This document shows positions 43,647 through 52,731 of a DNA stretch of 64,000 bases, piece by piece. The position numbers were made by a program, and so were the translations under genes. Source of the stretch: Stigmatella erecta (GTDB taxonomy: Bacteria; Myxococcota; Myxococcia; Myxococcales; Myxococcaceae); contig NZ_FOIJ01000002.1 in assembly GCF_900111745.1 (NCBI RefSeq), positions 859,980 through 923,979 on the forward strand, read 5' to 3'. Within the stretch, counting starts at the first letter, position 1, and every line of letters begins with the position of its first letter. The notes beneath the pieces are model-generated. The model was not told the origin of the DNA. It searched no databases and saw only the letters and a list, made by a program, of their open reading frames with translations.

Positions 43647-44204
43647 ATGAAGAACCCCTTTGCCATCGGGCCCCGGCTCTACTTCCGCCCCATCGAGCGC
43701 GAGGACGCGCCGCAGCTGGCGGTGTTCGTGAATGACCCGATCGTCCGGCGCACGCTGCTCCTGCACCGGCCGCTGAACGTGGCGCAGGAGTACGCCTTCG
43801 TGGAGTCGCTGGAGCGGGACGAGCACCAGGTGGTGTTCGGCATCGCGCGCCACGAGAGCCCGGAGCTCATCGGCGTCACCAACCTCTTTGATTTGGACTT
43901 CCGGAGCCGGCGGGCGGAGTTCGGCCTGTTCATCGGCGAGCGCACGCTGTGGGGCCAGGGCTACGGCACCGAGGCCACGCGGATGATGCTGGACTACGGC
44001 TTCGGCACGCTGAACCTGAGCCGCGTGTGGCTGCAGGTGTTCGCCCACCACGCGGCGGGCCTGCGCACCTACGAGAAGGCGGGCTTCCGGCGGGAGGGCG
44101 TGCTGCGCGAGCAGCACTACACGGAAGGCCGGCCCGTGGACGCGGTGGTGATGGGCCTCCTGCGCCCGGAGTGGACGCCCCTCTCCCCTCCGCGCCAGCC
44201 CTGA
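43647..44204 (+). CDS. GNAT acetyltransferase of RimJ/RimL type
   Basis: A 185-residue acyltransferase using acetyl-CoA. N-terminal RLYFRPIEREDAPQL, the CoA pyrophosphate loop region LWGQGYGTEATRMMLDYGF and the closing NLSRVWLQVFAHHAAGLRTYEKAGFRREGVLRE are typical of RimJ/RimL N-acetyltransferases. Target could be a protein N-terminus or a small molecule. Single gene, 53 bases after the Cys-rich gene, convergent with the carboxypeptidase gene. Confidence 0.87.
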   Translation: MKNPFAIGPRLYFRPIEREDAPQLAVFVNDPIVRRTLLLHRPLNVAQEYAFVESLERDEHQVVFGIARHESPELIGVTNLFDLDFRSRRAEFGLFIGERTLWGQGYGTEATRMMLDYGFGTLNLSRVWLQVFAHHAAGLRTYEKAGFRREGVLREQHYTEGRPVDAVVMGLLRPEWTPLSPPRQP

Positions 44205-44210
44205 GGGGGC

Positions 44211-45713
44211 CTACAGCGTCACGCCGTACAGCGCGCCGTACTTCTCCCGGAGGTAGGCGAGGAAGTCGGTGTCCGTGAGGCCGCGCCCCGTCACCTGCTG
44301 GATGAGGGCCTCGGCGGGCAGCCGGTAGCCCTGGCGGTGGACGTGGACGCGCAGCCACTCGCGCAGCGGCAGCAGCTCGCCGCGCCGGAGCTGGGCGGTG
44401 AGCTCCGGCAGCGCCCGCTCGGCGGCGCGGAAGAGCGAGGCCGAGTAGAGGTTGCCCAGGGCATAGGTGGGGAAGTAGCCGAACTCTCCCCAGGCCCAGT
44501 GAATGTCCTGGAGCACGCCCAGGGCGTCATCGGGCGGGGTGACGCCCAGGTAGCGCCGCATGCGCTCGTTCCACGCGGCGGGCACCTCGGAGAGCGGCAG
44601 CGCATCGTGGATGAGCAGCAGCTCCAGCTCGTAGCGCAGGACGATGTGCAGGTTGTACGTCACCTCGTCCGCCTCGGTGCGGATGAGCGAGGGGCTCACG
44701 CGGTTGGCGGCGGCGAGGAAGCCCTCCAGGCCCACCCCCGCGAGCGCCTCCGGGAAGGCCTGCGCGAGCGGGGGAAAGAAGTGCTCCCAGAAGGCGCGGC
44801 TGCGGCCCACCACGTTCTCCCAGAGGCGGGACTGGGACTCGTGCAGGCCCATGGAGGGGGCGGCGGCGAGCGGCGTGCGGTGGTGGGCCTCGTCGAAGCC
44901 CTGCTCGTACAGGCCGTGGCCCGCCTCGTGGATGGTGCTGAAGAAGGCGCTCAGCGGGTTCGTCTCGTCCAGCCGGGTGGTGAGCCGCACGTCCTGGGGG
45001 TGCGTGCCGCCGGTGAAGGGGTGGATGCTGCGGTCCTGCCGCCCCGCCTCCAGGTCGAAGCCCACCGCCTCCAGCAGCTTGAGGGTGAAACGCCACTGGG
45101 CCTCCGTGTCGAAGCGCCGGCCCTCCAGGGGGTTGTCCACCTTCCGGGGGGCGGCGGCCAGGGTGGCCACCATGGGAATGAGCGCATCCCGCAGGGCGGT
45201 GAGCACGGGCGTGAGGCGGGAGACGCGCATGCCGGGCTCGTAGCCCTCGAGGAGCGCGTCATACCGCTCGCCGTTGTGGCCATAGGCATCGGCCTGCTCG
45301 CGGCGCAGGGCCAGCATCCGCTCCAGGGCGGGCTGGAACAGGGCGAAGCGCTTCTCCTTGCGGGCCTGGCGCCAGGCGGCGAGCCCATGGCTCTGCGCCT
45401 CGGCCAGGGCCTTCACCAGGGCCTGGGGCACGCGCACGGCCCGGTCGCGCTCGTGGGTGAGCACCCGCACCATGGCCTGCGCGTCCGCCTCGAGCGTCTT
45501 CTGCCCGGCGGCCCAGGCGAGCGCCTCGCCCAGGCGCGGGTCCACGAGCCGCTCGTGGTAGAGCCCCTGGAGGGTGGAGAGCTGGTGGGCCCGGGCGCCC
45601 TCCGCCTTGGCGGGCAGGTACGTCTCCTGGTCCCAGCTGGCCAGGCCGATGATGCCGCCCAGGTCCTTGAGTTCCTGCATCCGGGCGAGCAGCGAGGGAA
45701 AGGTTCGGTCCAT
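44211..45713 (-). CDS. M32 family metallocarboxypeptidase
   Basis: A 500-residue zinc carboxypeptidase of the Taq/Pfu type. Zinc site HEAGH (His262, Glu263, His266), preceded by the family phrases HPFTGGTHPQDVRLTTR and followed by HESQSRLWENVVGRS, which supplies the third ligand. Starts MDRTFPSLLARMQELKDLGGIIGLASWDQETYLP, as in the family. Cytoplasmic, complete, normal length; divergent from the gene at 45768. Confidence 0.93.
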   Translation of the reverse strand: MDRTFPSLLARMQELKDLGGIIGLASWDQETYLPAKAEGARAHQLSTLQGLYHERLVDPRLGEALAWAAGQKTLEADAQAMVRVLTHERDRAVRVPQALVKALAEAQSHGLAAWRQARKEKRFALFQPALERMLALRREQADAYGHNGERYDALLEGYEPGMRVSRLTPVLTALRDALIPMVATLAAAPRKVDNPLEGRRFDTEAQWRFTLKLLEAVGFDLEAGRQDRSIHPFTGGTHPQDVRLTTRLDETNPLSAFFSTIHEAGHGLYEQGFDEAHHRTPLAAAPSMGLHESQSRLWENVVGRSRAFWEHFFPPLAQAFPEALAGVGLEGFLAAANRVSPSLIRTEADEVTYNLHIVLRYELELLLIHDALPLSEVPAAWNERMRRYLGVTPPDDALGVLQDIHWAWGEFGYFPTYALGNLYSASLFRAAERALPELTAQLRRGELLPLREWLRVHVHRQGYRLPAEALIQQVTGRGLTDTDFLAYLREKYGALYGVTL

Positions 45714-45767
45714 GGCCCCGTTCTAGGCCATCCCGGATCCGGCGGGCAGTGCTACCTTGGCCGCACC

Positions 45768-46310
45768 ATGGCCAGTGTACAGAAGTTCTTCATGGCGCCC
45801 GATGACGAGGTCGCCCTCTTCCGCTTCCTCGAGCGCTTCGTCATCGAGGTCTACCCCCGGCGCGTGCCCCCGGACTGGGAGGCCTTCCGGGCCTCCGAGG
45901 AGAACGTCTCCCGGCTCCCCGAGGAGGACCTCTACCTGGTGGCCAGCGAGATCGGCGCCGCCCAGGTGGACAAGGTGAAGCGGGGGCCGGACAAGGGCTT
46001 CTGGCGCATCGACGAGGTGCGCTCGCCCGTCATCTTCCTGGAGCGCTCGCGGAAGAACGAGGAGGGCGAGCTGCTGAGCGGCATGCTCTGGGCGGAGCTG
46101 GACGTCACCCCGCAGACGGGCCGCAAGGACGCGGCGCCCGACCGCTTCCGGGGCCTGTTCCGCGAGCTGGAGGAGTACCTGCGGAAAACTTACCGCAAGG
46201 GGGACCCCAAGGACTTCCTCGTGGGGCCCAAGGCCGCGCGCCTCTATAAGGAGGGGCTGGTGCTCCGGGACTCGGCGCACCGCGGCGGCACCGTCGTCCC
46301 GTTCAAGTAG
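45768..46310 (+). CDS. Conserved-looking protein of unknown function
   Basis: A 180-residue soluble acidic/basic-mixed protein, not recognised. It starts MASVQKFFMAPDDEVALFRFLERF, has no signal peptide or membrane span, and contains RSPVIFLERSRKNEEGELLSGMLWAEL in the middle and a Lys/Arg-rich tail. Codon use fits its neighbours. The much longer frame from 44337 runs antisense through the carboxypeptidase gene and is not real. Convergent with the RF3 gene 8 bases away. Confidence 0.75.
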   Translation: MASVQKFFMAPDDEVALFRFLERFVIEVYPRRVPPDWEAFRASEENVSRLPEEDLYLVASEIGAAQVDKVKRGPDKGFWRIDEVRSPVIFLERSRKNEEGELLSGMLWAELDVTPQTGRKDAAPDRFRGLFRELEEYLRKTYRKGDPKDFLVGPKAARLYKEGLVLRDSAHRGGTVVPFK

Positions 46311-46317
46311 GCCCCGC

Positions 46318-47940
46318 TCAGGCCCCGGAGGCCTGGGCGAGGGTGTGGAGCTGGGGCGCCTCGTTGAGGAACTTCAGCTCCGGGTGCTTCTGCTCGGCGT
46401 GTTGGAGCGCCCAGTCGTCGCGGAAGAGCACCAGCGGCAGCCCATCCCGGTCCTGCACCGTCTGCCGGTTGCCCTCCCAGTCGAACGACTTGGGGTCGAA
46501 GTTCGGCCCCACCACCCAGCGCGCGTGGCTGAAGGGCAGCCGGTCCAGGGCAATCTTGGCGCCGTACTCGTGCTCGAGCCGGTACTGGAGCACCTCGAAC
46601 TGGAGCGCGCCCACCACGCCCACGATGGGGTCCTTCATGCCCATCTGGAGCTGCTGGAAAATCTGCACGGTGCCCTCTTCCGAGAGCTGCTCCAGCCCCT
46701 TCTCCATCTGCTTGCGGCGCAGCGGGTCCTTGCTGCGCACCACGGCGAAGTACTCCGGGCTGAAGCGCGGCACCGTGTCGAACACCACGCCCGCGTCCTC
46801 CGCCAGCGAGTCGCCGATGCGGTACTGCCCGGGATCGAACAGGCCGATGACGTCCCCGGGCCACGCATCCTCGATGGCGGTGCGCTCGGCGGCGAGGAAC
46901 TGGCTGGGCTTGGCCAGGCGCACCTCCTTGCCCAGGCGCGAGTGGTGCGCGCTCATGCCCTTCACGTAGCGGCCGGACACCACGCGCATGAAGGCGATGC
47001 GGTCGCGGTGCGCCGGGTCCATGTTCGCCTGAATCTTGAAGACGAAGCCTGCGAACTTCGGGCACGACGGCTCCCGGGGGCCATCCTTCGTCGGGCGCGC
47101 GGTGGGCGGCGGGGCCAGCTCCAGGAACGCATCCAGGAAGGGGCGCACGCCGAAGTTGGTCATCGCCGAGCCGAAGAACATGGGCGTCAGCTGCCCCGCG
47201 TCGCTCTTCTCCCGGGTGAACTCGTCCCCGCCCACGTCCAGCAGCTCGATGTCCTCGCGCAGCTGGGCCATCTCCTGCTCGGTGAGGATGGAGCGGAGCT
47301 CCTCCGAGTCCAGGGGAACGGAGCGCTCGAGCACCTCTTTCTCGCCGTGGTTGCCCTCGGCGCTGAAGACGTGGACCACCTGGGCCCGCCGGTCATACAC
47401 GCCGCGGAACTCCGGCCCCATGCCGATGGGCCAGTTCATCGGGTACGAGCGGATGCCGAGCACCTGCTCCAGCTCGTCCATGAGCTCCAGCGGCGCGCGG
47501 CCGTACCGGTCCAGCTTGTTGACGAAGGTGAAGATGGGGATGCCGCGCATGCGGCAGACCTTGAAGAGCTTCTTGGTCTGCGGCTCGACGCCCTTGGCCG
47601 CGTCGATGAGCATCACCGCCGCGTCCGCGGCGGCCAGCGTGCGGTAGGTGTCCTCGGAGAAGTCCTGGTGGCCCGGGGTGTCCAGCAGGTTCACCGCGTG
47701 GTCCCGGTAGACGAACTGGAGCACCGAGGAGGTGACGGAGATGCCGCGCTCCTTCTCCAGCTCCATCCAGTCACTGGTGGCATGACGGCGGGCCCGCTTG
47801 GCCTTCACGCTGCCGGCCAGGTGAATGGCGCCACCGTAGAGCAGCAGCTTCTCGGTGAGGGTGGTCTTGCCCGCGTCGGGGTGGGAGATGATCGCGAAGG
47901 TGCGCCGGCGGGCGACCTCCTGCTGAAGCTCGGATGCCAT
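46318..47940 (-). CDS. prfC: Peptide chain release factor 3
   Basis: A 540-residue translational GTPase that removes RF1/RF2 from the ribosome after termination. GTPase motifs: G1 [14 protein letters not shown]2 [10 protein letters not shown]3 [13 protein letters not shown]4 NKLDR. The later [18 protein letters not shown] and FSHARWV are specific to RF3. Length is near the usual 529. ATG 47940 is at the start of conservation; the ORF extends 40 codons further without similarity. Confidence 0.95.
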   Translation of the reverse strand: MASELQQEVARRRTFAIISHPDAGKTTLTEKLLLYGGAIHLAGSVKAKRARRHATSDWMELEKERGISVTSSVLQFVYRDHAVNLLDTPGHQDFSEDTYRTLAAADAAVMLIDAAKGVEPQTKKLFKVCRMRGIPIFTFVNKLDRYGRAPLELMDELEQVLGIRSYPMNWPIGMGPEFRGVYDRRAQVVHVFSAEGNHGEKEVLERSVPLDSEELRSILTEQEMAQLREDIELLDVGGDEFTREKSDAGQLTPMFFGSAMTNFGVRPFLDAFLELAPPPTARPTKDGPREPSCPKFAGFVFKIQANMDPAHRDRIAFMRVVSGRYVKGMSAHHSRLGKEVRLAKPSQFLAAERTAIEDAWPGDVIGLFDPGQYRIGDSLAEDAGVVFDTVPRFSPEYFAVVRSKDPLRRKQMEKGLEQLSEEGTVQIFQQLQMGMKDPIVGVVGALQFEVLQYRLEHEYGAKIALDRLPFSHARWVVGPNFDPKSFDWEGNRQTVQDRDGLPLVLFRDDWALQHAEQKHPELKFLNEAPQLHTLAQASGA

Positions 47941-48058
47941 GGCAGGGAGGGCAACTACCACGGGACGTATGTTTTTTCGCGGACTTCCCACGCCGGGCCT
48001 GCCACCTTCCCCTCCGGCGGCTCGCCCCAGAGCCCCCCTGTCCCGCCGAGGAGCCACC

Positions 48059-48451
48059 ATGCAACGGACCCTTCATGCCTCCGGAAGCCCCTGGGAGCCC
48101 GTCGTGGGCTACTCGCGCGCCGTCCGGGTGGGCCCCTTCATCGCCGTCTCGGGCACCACCGCCACGGATGCCTCGGGCCACATCGTCGGCGAGGGGGACC
48201 CCTACGCCCAGACGGTCCAGGCCCTGCGCAACCTCCGCTCCGCCCTGGAGGCCCTGGGCGTGGGGCTGGAGCACGTGGTGCGCACGCGCATGTTCGTGAC
48301 GGACATCTCCCGCTGGGAGGAGTACGGCCGGGCCCATGGCGAGTGCTTCGCCACCGTGCGCCCCGCCACCTCCATGGTGGAGGTCCGCAAGCTCATCCAC
48401 CCCGCGATGCTCGTGGAAATCGAGGCGGACGCCATCGTCCCCTCCCCGTGA
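48059..48451 (+). CDS. RidA/YjgF family protein
   Basis: A 130-residue RidA-fold protein, a trimer that hydrolyses reactive enamine/imine intermediates or binds small molecules. [42 protein letters not shown] and [10 protein letters not shown]...[21 protein letters not shown] are typical. An Arg corresponding to the imine-hydrolase Arg is not in the canonical place, so a paralogue rather than RidA itself is possible. Divergent from prfC by 118 bases. Confidence 0.88.
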   Translation: MQRTLHASGSPWEPVVGYSRAVRVGPFIAVSGTTATDASGHIVGEGDPYAQTVQALRNLRSALEALGVGLEHVVRTRMFVTDISRWEEYGRAHGECFATVRPATSMVEVRKLIHPAMLVEIEADAIVPSP

Positions 48452-48497
48452 GCGCTCCGGGCCGTGGGTGGGTAGCCCAGCACCCAGGAGAGTGCGA

Positions 48498-48528
48498 CGC
48501 CGGAGGGTCTCGGGGAGCACCTCCGGCG
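48498..48528. terminator. Hairpin between convergent genes
   Basis: CGCCGGAGG (48498-48506) and CCTCCGGCG (48520-48528) pair perfectly over 9 bases with a 13-base loop, between the ends of the RidA-like gene and the lipase foldase gene. The remaining bases of this 195-base gap (up to 48646) show nothing else. Confidence 0.5.
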
Positions 48529-48646
48529 GCGCGGTGGACCGGGTCTTGGGAGTCCCCCTCCCGCGTTCCGGCCCGAGCCCTCAAACCAGGCCTCCGGGTG
48601 TTTTCGAATACTCAACCCCAGGAGTCTACCTTGGGTTTCGAGAAAT

Positions 48647-49741
48647 TTAATTCCTTCCCCATTGGCGAGGCTGCGCAAAGCGGAAAAGCCCGCTGGCTTC
48701 CTCTTGCGCGATGACCTCGGCCTCGGCGGGGAAGTACCGGGCGCGCAACGCCTGGAGCTGGGTATCCAGCTCTGACCCGGAGAGCTGGCGGGAGAGGGCG
48801 TCGCACTCCGCGGTGTAGCGGGCCCCCACCTCCCAGCGCTCGTCCCGGACGCGGTCCAGCGCCTCCCAGCGCCCCAGCGCCTCCGCATCCAGCCCCATCT
48901 CCTGGCGGATGGCGCGCAGGCTTTCGAGCCGGCGCTCGGGCGCCATGGCCGTCAGCTCCTGCTGGATGGAGGGCAGATCCATGAAGCGGTCCATCAGCTC
49001 CTGCGGGTGGCGGCCGATGTAGGCGGAGGTCTGCTCGCCATAGACGTCCTGAAGGCGCTGCTTGTACGCCGACAGCTTCTGCTCGACGTTCGCCCCCTCC
49101 ATGCCGTCCAGCGCCACGAGCGCATCCCCCAGGGCCTGGTTCTTCCGCTCGGAGGCCCAGATGCGCTCCGCGGCGTCCTTGCCGAAGAGCCGGTGGCGCG
49201 CATCCCACATGGCATTGCGCCGCTCCTGGGGGCTCAAGCCCCGCAGGTAGGCATGGTTGTCCCGGACCCACTTCTCATAGTCGATGCGGTTGCGGAGCGT
49301 GGCGGCCAGCTCCTCATACATCTCCGGGAACATCTCCTTCAGGAACGCCAGCAGCTCCTGCTCCCAGCGGTCCGGGAAGCGCTCGGAGAAGTACCGCATG
49401 AGCTCTTCCAGCATCCGCACCTGGATGGCGGGCTCCCTCAGCTTCGCGCCGTAGCGCTCGCGCAAGGAGGCCGCCAGCGCCTCCCGCTCGCCCTGCCCCG
49501 CTTCGGGCGCCCCGGGGCCGCCGGGCAGCGGCAGCGCGGGGGCAGCCGGCGCAGGCGCCACCCGGGCGGGGGCCAGGGACGGCGCCCCCGGGCCCGGCGC
49601 GAGCGGCCGGGGGACTGGAACGCGCGGGCTCCCGGGCGAAGGCGCCACGCTCGCCTGCCCCGGAGAGGCGAAGTACAGAAAGGCCCCCAGGCCCAGCAGG
49701 GCCGCCGAGCCTCCCAGCATCCAGCTTCTCCGAGTCCACAT
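48647..49741 (-). CDS. Lipase foldase (lipase secretion chaperone)
   Basis: A 364-residue steric chaperone that folds the lipase encoded just upstream. An N-terminal membrane anchor (GGSAALLGLGAFLYFAS) and a Pro/Ala-rich spacer (about 30-80) lead to a long helical scaffold of paired helices, with DARHRLFGKDAAERIWASE near the middle and RARYFPAEAEVIAQEEASGLF at the end, both resembling the LifO/Lif family (PF03280). The canonical RxxFDY motif is not exact here. It starts 24 bases after the lipase stop, the standard lipase-foldase order. Confidence 0.82.
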   Translation of the reverse strand: MWTRRSWMLGGSAALLGLGAFLYFASPGQASVAPSPGSPRVPVPRPLAPGPGAPSLAPARVAPAPAAPALPLPGGPGAPEAGQGEREALAASLRERYGAKLREPAIQVRMLEELMRYFSERFPDRWEQELLAFLKEMFPEMYEELAATLRNRIDYEKWVRDNHAYLRGLSPQERRNAMWDARHRLFGKDAAERIWASERKNQALGDALVALDGMEGANVEQKLSAYKQRLQDVYGEQTSAYIGRHPQELMDRFMDLPSIQQELTAMAPERRLESLRAIRQEMGLDAEALGRWEALDRVRDERWEVGARYTAECDALSRQLSGSELDTQLQALRARYFPAEAEVIAQEEASGLFRFAQPRQWGRN

Positions 49742-49765
49742 GGCGCCGTCTCCGGGGGCTGGCCG

Positions 49766-50878
49766 CTAGTCGTTCTTCGCCACGTAGTCGAAGATGGCCG
49801 CGTAGAACTCCATCTCGCTGAACGTGTCGGGCCCCACGCCAATCACATCCATGTGGTCCTGGATGATGAGGCTGGAGGGGGAGGTCATCTGCGCGGAGCT
49901 GGGCGCATTGATGTTGGACACGTAGCCCACCGAGGTGTCGATGGAGAGCTTGTCCAGGCCCGACTGCTCGGTGTACCGCAGCCGGTGGCCCATCTGCTGG
50001 GAGTTGATGCCCACCAGGCCGTCGTCATCGTTGTCGCCGGACACGCCGTCGCCCTTGCCCGCGGCGCCGTCGTTGTCGCAGTCATCGACGCAGTAGCCGT
50101 CCCCGTCCGGATCGAAGAAGAACTCCTTCACCAGGTACAGGGCCGGGTTGACGCTGAGCCCCGTCTGGGCGGTCATCAGCGAGCCATACAGCGACGCGTA
50201 GTTGGTGCTGATCGGATAGGCGGCGTTGAAGGCCTTCGCCCCCGTCGTCTTCCCATCCGCCGCGTCGAAGTCATTGTAGGTGAGCGCCTTGGCGGCCCCG
50301 TAGCCGTCATTGCCCGCGCCGTAGATGGCATCTCCGAACATGCGCGCCAGCGCGTCCACGACGCCGGTGACGCCGTTGCCGAGCTTCAGCACCCACTGGG
50401 CGACCGGCGAGCCGCGGTGCGGCGAGGAGACGCTCACGAGCGCCTTCACGGCGGTGTAGCCCTTGCGCTCCCGGAGCAGGCGCGCGGCCTTGCGGATGTC
50501 GATGCCGCCCTGGGAGTGGCCCACGAGGCTCACGTACTTGGCGCCCGAGGTGGCCATGTAGCTTTCGATCTGGTTGGCCAGCTGGAGCCCGCGCACCTCG
50601 GAGCTCTCGAAGGGCTGCACGGCGGCGACGAACGACTTCTGCCCGGAGTTGATCAGATCGTTGCAGTACACCTCCAGGAACTCGTCACAGGGGTCGCCCA
50701 CGAAGGTGCCGTAGTCATCCCCCCAGTAGTCCAGGCCCAAAATGTTGTCGAAGCCGGCCATGCCGTGCGCGAACACCACGGGGTAGGTCGTCTTCTCGGC
50801 GGCGGCCAACGCGGGGGTGGCCATGCCGAGGGAACCTGCGGCCAACGCTGCCAGAAGGAACGGGCGCTTCTGCTTCAT
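49766..50878 (-). CDS. Secreted triacylglycerol lipase with acidic metal-site insert
   Basis: A 370-residue family I lipase. Signal peptide ends near ALA-AAE (residue 26). PVVFAHGMAGFDN is the oxyanion region; Ser122 in GHSQGG is the nucleophile; His342 in QDHMDVIG and an Asp in the DDDGLVG segment (about 286) complete the triad. Between residues 256 and 285, directly before that Asp, lies an acidic DxDGDG repeat (DPDGDGYCVDDCDND) like the MopE-type or thrombospondin-3-type calcium motifs common in myxobacteria. Two further Cys in the insert could form a disulphide. It should need the foldase downstream and a type II secretion system, which is not in this window. Confidence 0.9.
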   Translation of the reverse strand: MKQKRPFLLAALAAGSLGMATPALAAAEKTTYPVVFAHGMAGFDNILGLDYWGDDYGTFVGDPCDEFLEVYCNDLINSGQKSFVAAVQPFESSEVRGLQLANQIESYMATSGAKYVSLVGHSQGGIDIRKAARLLRERKGYTAVKALVSVSSPHRGSPVAQWVLKLGNGVTGVVDALARMFGDAIYGAGNDGYGAAKALTYNDFDAADGKTTGAKAFNAAYPISTNYASLYGSLMTAQTGLSVNPALYLVKEFFFDPDGDGYCVDDCDNDGAAGKGDGVSGDNDDDGLVGINSQQMGHRLRYTEQSGLDKLSIDTSVGYVSNINAPSSAQMTSPSSLIIQDHMDVIGVGPDTFSEMEFYAAIFDYVAKND

Positions 50879-50980
50879 GGGGGACTCCTTGGTGGGGGAG
50901 AGACGGCGGCGTGCGGCAACGCCAGGGGCCGCACCCAGAAGGGCCTGAGCGCCGGCCTCGCCGGGCCATGGCCTCCTGAC

Positions 50981-51135
50981 GCGTCAAATGATTGCGCGAG
51001 ACCTGACTGATAAGTCAAACGGATTGCAGGCAGCCGCAGGGCTCCTGCCGGGATGAAACATTGCGCAAGGCGTCAATTCCTTGCACGCGACACCCCTCCC
51101 CCACCGGCAGGCCGCTGGCTGGCGCGATGCGTCAA
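50981..51135. promoter_or_regulatory. Repeated GCGTCAA sites upstream of the lipase gene
   Basis: The 253-base gap between the lipase and the permease contains GCGTCAA three times in the same direction: 50981 (minus the first base, as GCGTCAAATGATTGC), 51070 (GCGTCAATTCCTTGC) and 51129 (GCGTCAACTGCTGGC, overlapping the permease stop). Each is followed 8-9 bases on by TTGC or GGC. TGACT-GATA-AGTCA (51004-51017) is a perfect inverted repeat between the first two. They may bind a regulator of the lipase/foldase pair; this is a pattern, not a known site. Confidence 0.35.
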
Positions 51136-51923
51136 CTGCTGGCGGACGTGTAGTGCCCGATGGAGCGCAACCACACCTGGCGCGCGACATAGGCGAACAC
51201 CCACGAGCCGCCCACGGCCGCCGCCAGGGAGTGCAGGGGCAGACGCCCCAGCATCGCCTCCGCGGGGAAGGTGGTCATCAATGCCAGCGGAATGATGAAG
51301 GTAAAGACGAACGACAGCGTCCCCTTGAACACGGAGGAGGGCCAACGCGCCGCGTCGAAGATGGACTGGAAGAAGTAGGTGAGGTTGTCCACCCGCACCA
51401 CGAAGAAGGCGGCGCTCACCGTGAGAATCCACAGCGAGTAGAGCAGGAGCGTGCTGGAGCCCAGCAGCACCAGGGAGATGAAGAGCCCCGGGATGGAGGG
51501 GGCCCGGCCCAGCAGGTGGAAGGCGTAGACGAAGAGCGCCACGCCCGACAGGACGTTGGTGGCGCGCCACGGCAGGAAGCGCGTGGTGGACACCAGGAAC
51601 TGCGCGTCCGCGGGCTTGAGCAGCACGAAGTCGAGCGTCCCCTTGCGGATGTGGTCCACCACGCCGTTGAGGCTAGGGGTGATGGCCCCCTCCAGCACGC
51701 CCTGGAGCAGCGTGAACCAGCCCACCACGAGCAGCGCCTCGCCGAAGCTCCAGCCCGCGACGGCCTCGCGGCCCCGGTACACCACGAACAGGGGCGCCAG
51801 CGCGGTGACCGTCCAGAACAGGGACACGAGCCCCTCGAGCACGAAGTCCCCCCGGTACTGGAGGATGAGCAGGCTGGAGGAGCGCAGCTGGACGCCCAGC
51901 AGGCGCAGGTAGCGGCGAATCAT
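51132..51923 (-). CDS. ABC-2 type transporter permease (DUF990-like)
   Basis: A 263-residue membrane protein with about six helices, third gene of an ABC exporter operon. The conserved line GVVDHIRKGTLDFVLLKPADAQFLVS belongs to the ABC-2 permease group (DUF990/ABC2_membrane_6) that pairs with a second permease and an NatA-like ATPase. Starts 4 bases after the upstream permease stop. Cargo unknown; no other resistance or biosynthesis gene is adjacent. Confidence 0.85.
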   Translation of the reverse strand: MIRRYLRLLGVQLRSSSLLILQYRGDFVLEGLVSLFWTVTALAPLFVVYRGREAVAGWSFGEALLVVGWFTLLQGVLEGAITPSLNGVVDHIRKGTLDFVLLKPADAQFLVSTTRFLPWRATNVLSGVALFVYAFHLLGRAPSIPGLFISLVLLGSSTLLLYSLWILTVSAAFFVVRVDNLTYFFQSIFDAARWPSSVFKGTLSFVFTFIIPLALMTTFPAEAMLGRLPLHSLAAAVGGSWVFAYVARQVWLRSIGHYTSASS

Positions 51924-51927
51924 GGCC

Positions 51928-52731
51928 CTAGCCTCCGTACGCCGCGAAGCGCCGCACGCCCCGCCGCCACAGCGAGAAGGAGAAGACGGCCAGCACGAGG
52001 ATCCACAGCCACTGCCGGCCCAGGAGCCCCAGCGTCTCCGGCAGCCCGTGCGCCCCCGTCATCACCTCCACGGGAAAGCCGATCTGGTAGCGGAACGGCA
52101 GCCAGTCCACCACGGCGCGCAGCGCGGGGGGAAACAGCTCCACGGGGTACATGTAGCCAGAGAAGACGAAGAAGAGCACCAGGTACACGTCCATCAGCTT
52201 CTGGCTGCTCTCCATGTAGAACACCATCGTCCCAATCGCCACGTTGGCCAGGAAGGTGATGAGCCACCCGCCGAAGATGGCCACCGCGAGCAGGGGCCAG
52301 CCCCAGGCCGTCTGGGGCACCGCCTCGCGCCCGATGGCGAACACCGACAGCAGCGCCACCGGCACCGCCACCAGCAACCGCATGGGCATGGCGCCCAGGT
52401 TCTCGGCCGCATAGGCCCACAGGGGCGAGATGGGGCGCAACAGCCGCATGGCCAGCGTGCCCTGCCGGGTCTCGAAGTTGATCTGCCAGGCGGCCCAGGA
52501 GCCGGTGAGCTGGCGCACCACGAAGGTGGCCAGGAAGTAGCCGATGAAGCCCTCCGTGCCGTAGCGCCCCACGGGCGCCTCCCGGGCCACCGCCGTCCAC
52601 AGCGCCATCATGATGAGGGGCATGGTGGTGGACACCACCCAGATGAGCAGCTCGGCCCGGTAGGCCAGCGCCTCGGAGAAGCCGATGCGCAGCATCGTGG
52701 GAAAGGCCCGGGCGGCGTTTCGCAGGCTCAT
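51928..52731 (-). CDS. ABC-2 type transporter permease
   Basis: A 267-residue membrane protein with about six helices. SWAAWQINFETRQGTLAMRLLRPISPLWAYAAENL places it in the same ABC-2 permease group as its neighbour (the RxGxLxxxLLRPISP phrase). It would form a heterodimer with the 51132-51923 product. Its start overlaps the ATPase stop by four bases (ATGA). Confidence 0.87.
   Translation of the reverse strand: MSLRNAARAFPTMLRIGFSEALAYRAELLIWVVSTTMPLIMMALWTAVAREAPVGRYGTEGFIGYFLATFVVRQLTGSWAAWQINFETRQGTLAMRLLRPISPLWAYAAENLGAMPMRLLVAVPVALLSVFAIGREAVPQTAWGWPLLAVAIFGGWLITFLANVAIGTMVFYMESSQKLMDVYLVLFFVFSGYMYPVELFPPALRAVVDWLPFRYQIGFPVEVMTGAHGLPETLGLLGRQWLWILVLAVFSFSLWRRGVRRFAAYGG

Noticed and set aside
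46345..48714. 789-residue plus-strand open frame
   Set aside because: Shadow of prfC, which is certain.
49007..51010. 667-residue plus-strand open frame
   Set aside because: Shadow of the lipase and foldase genes.
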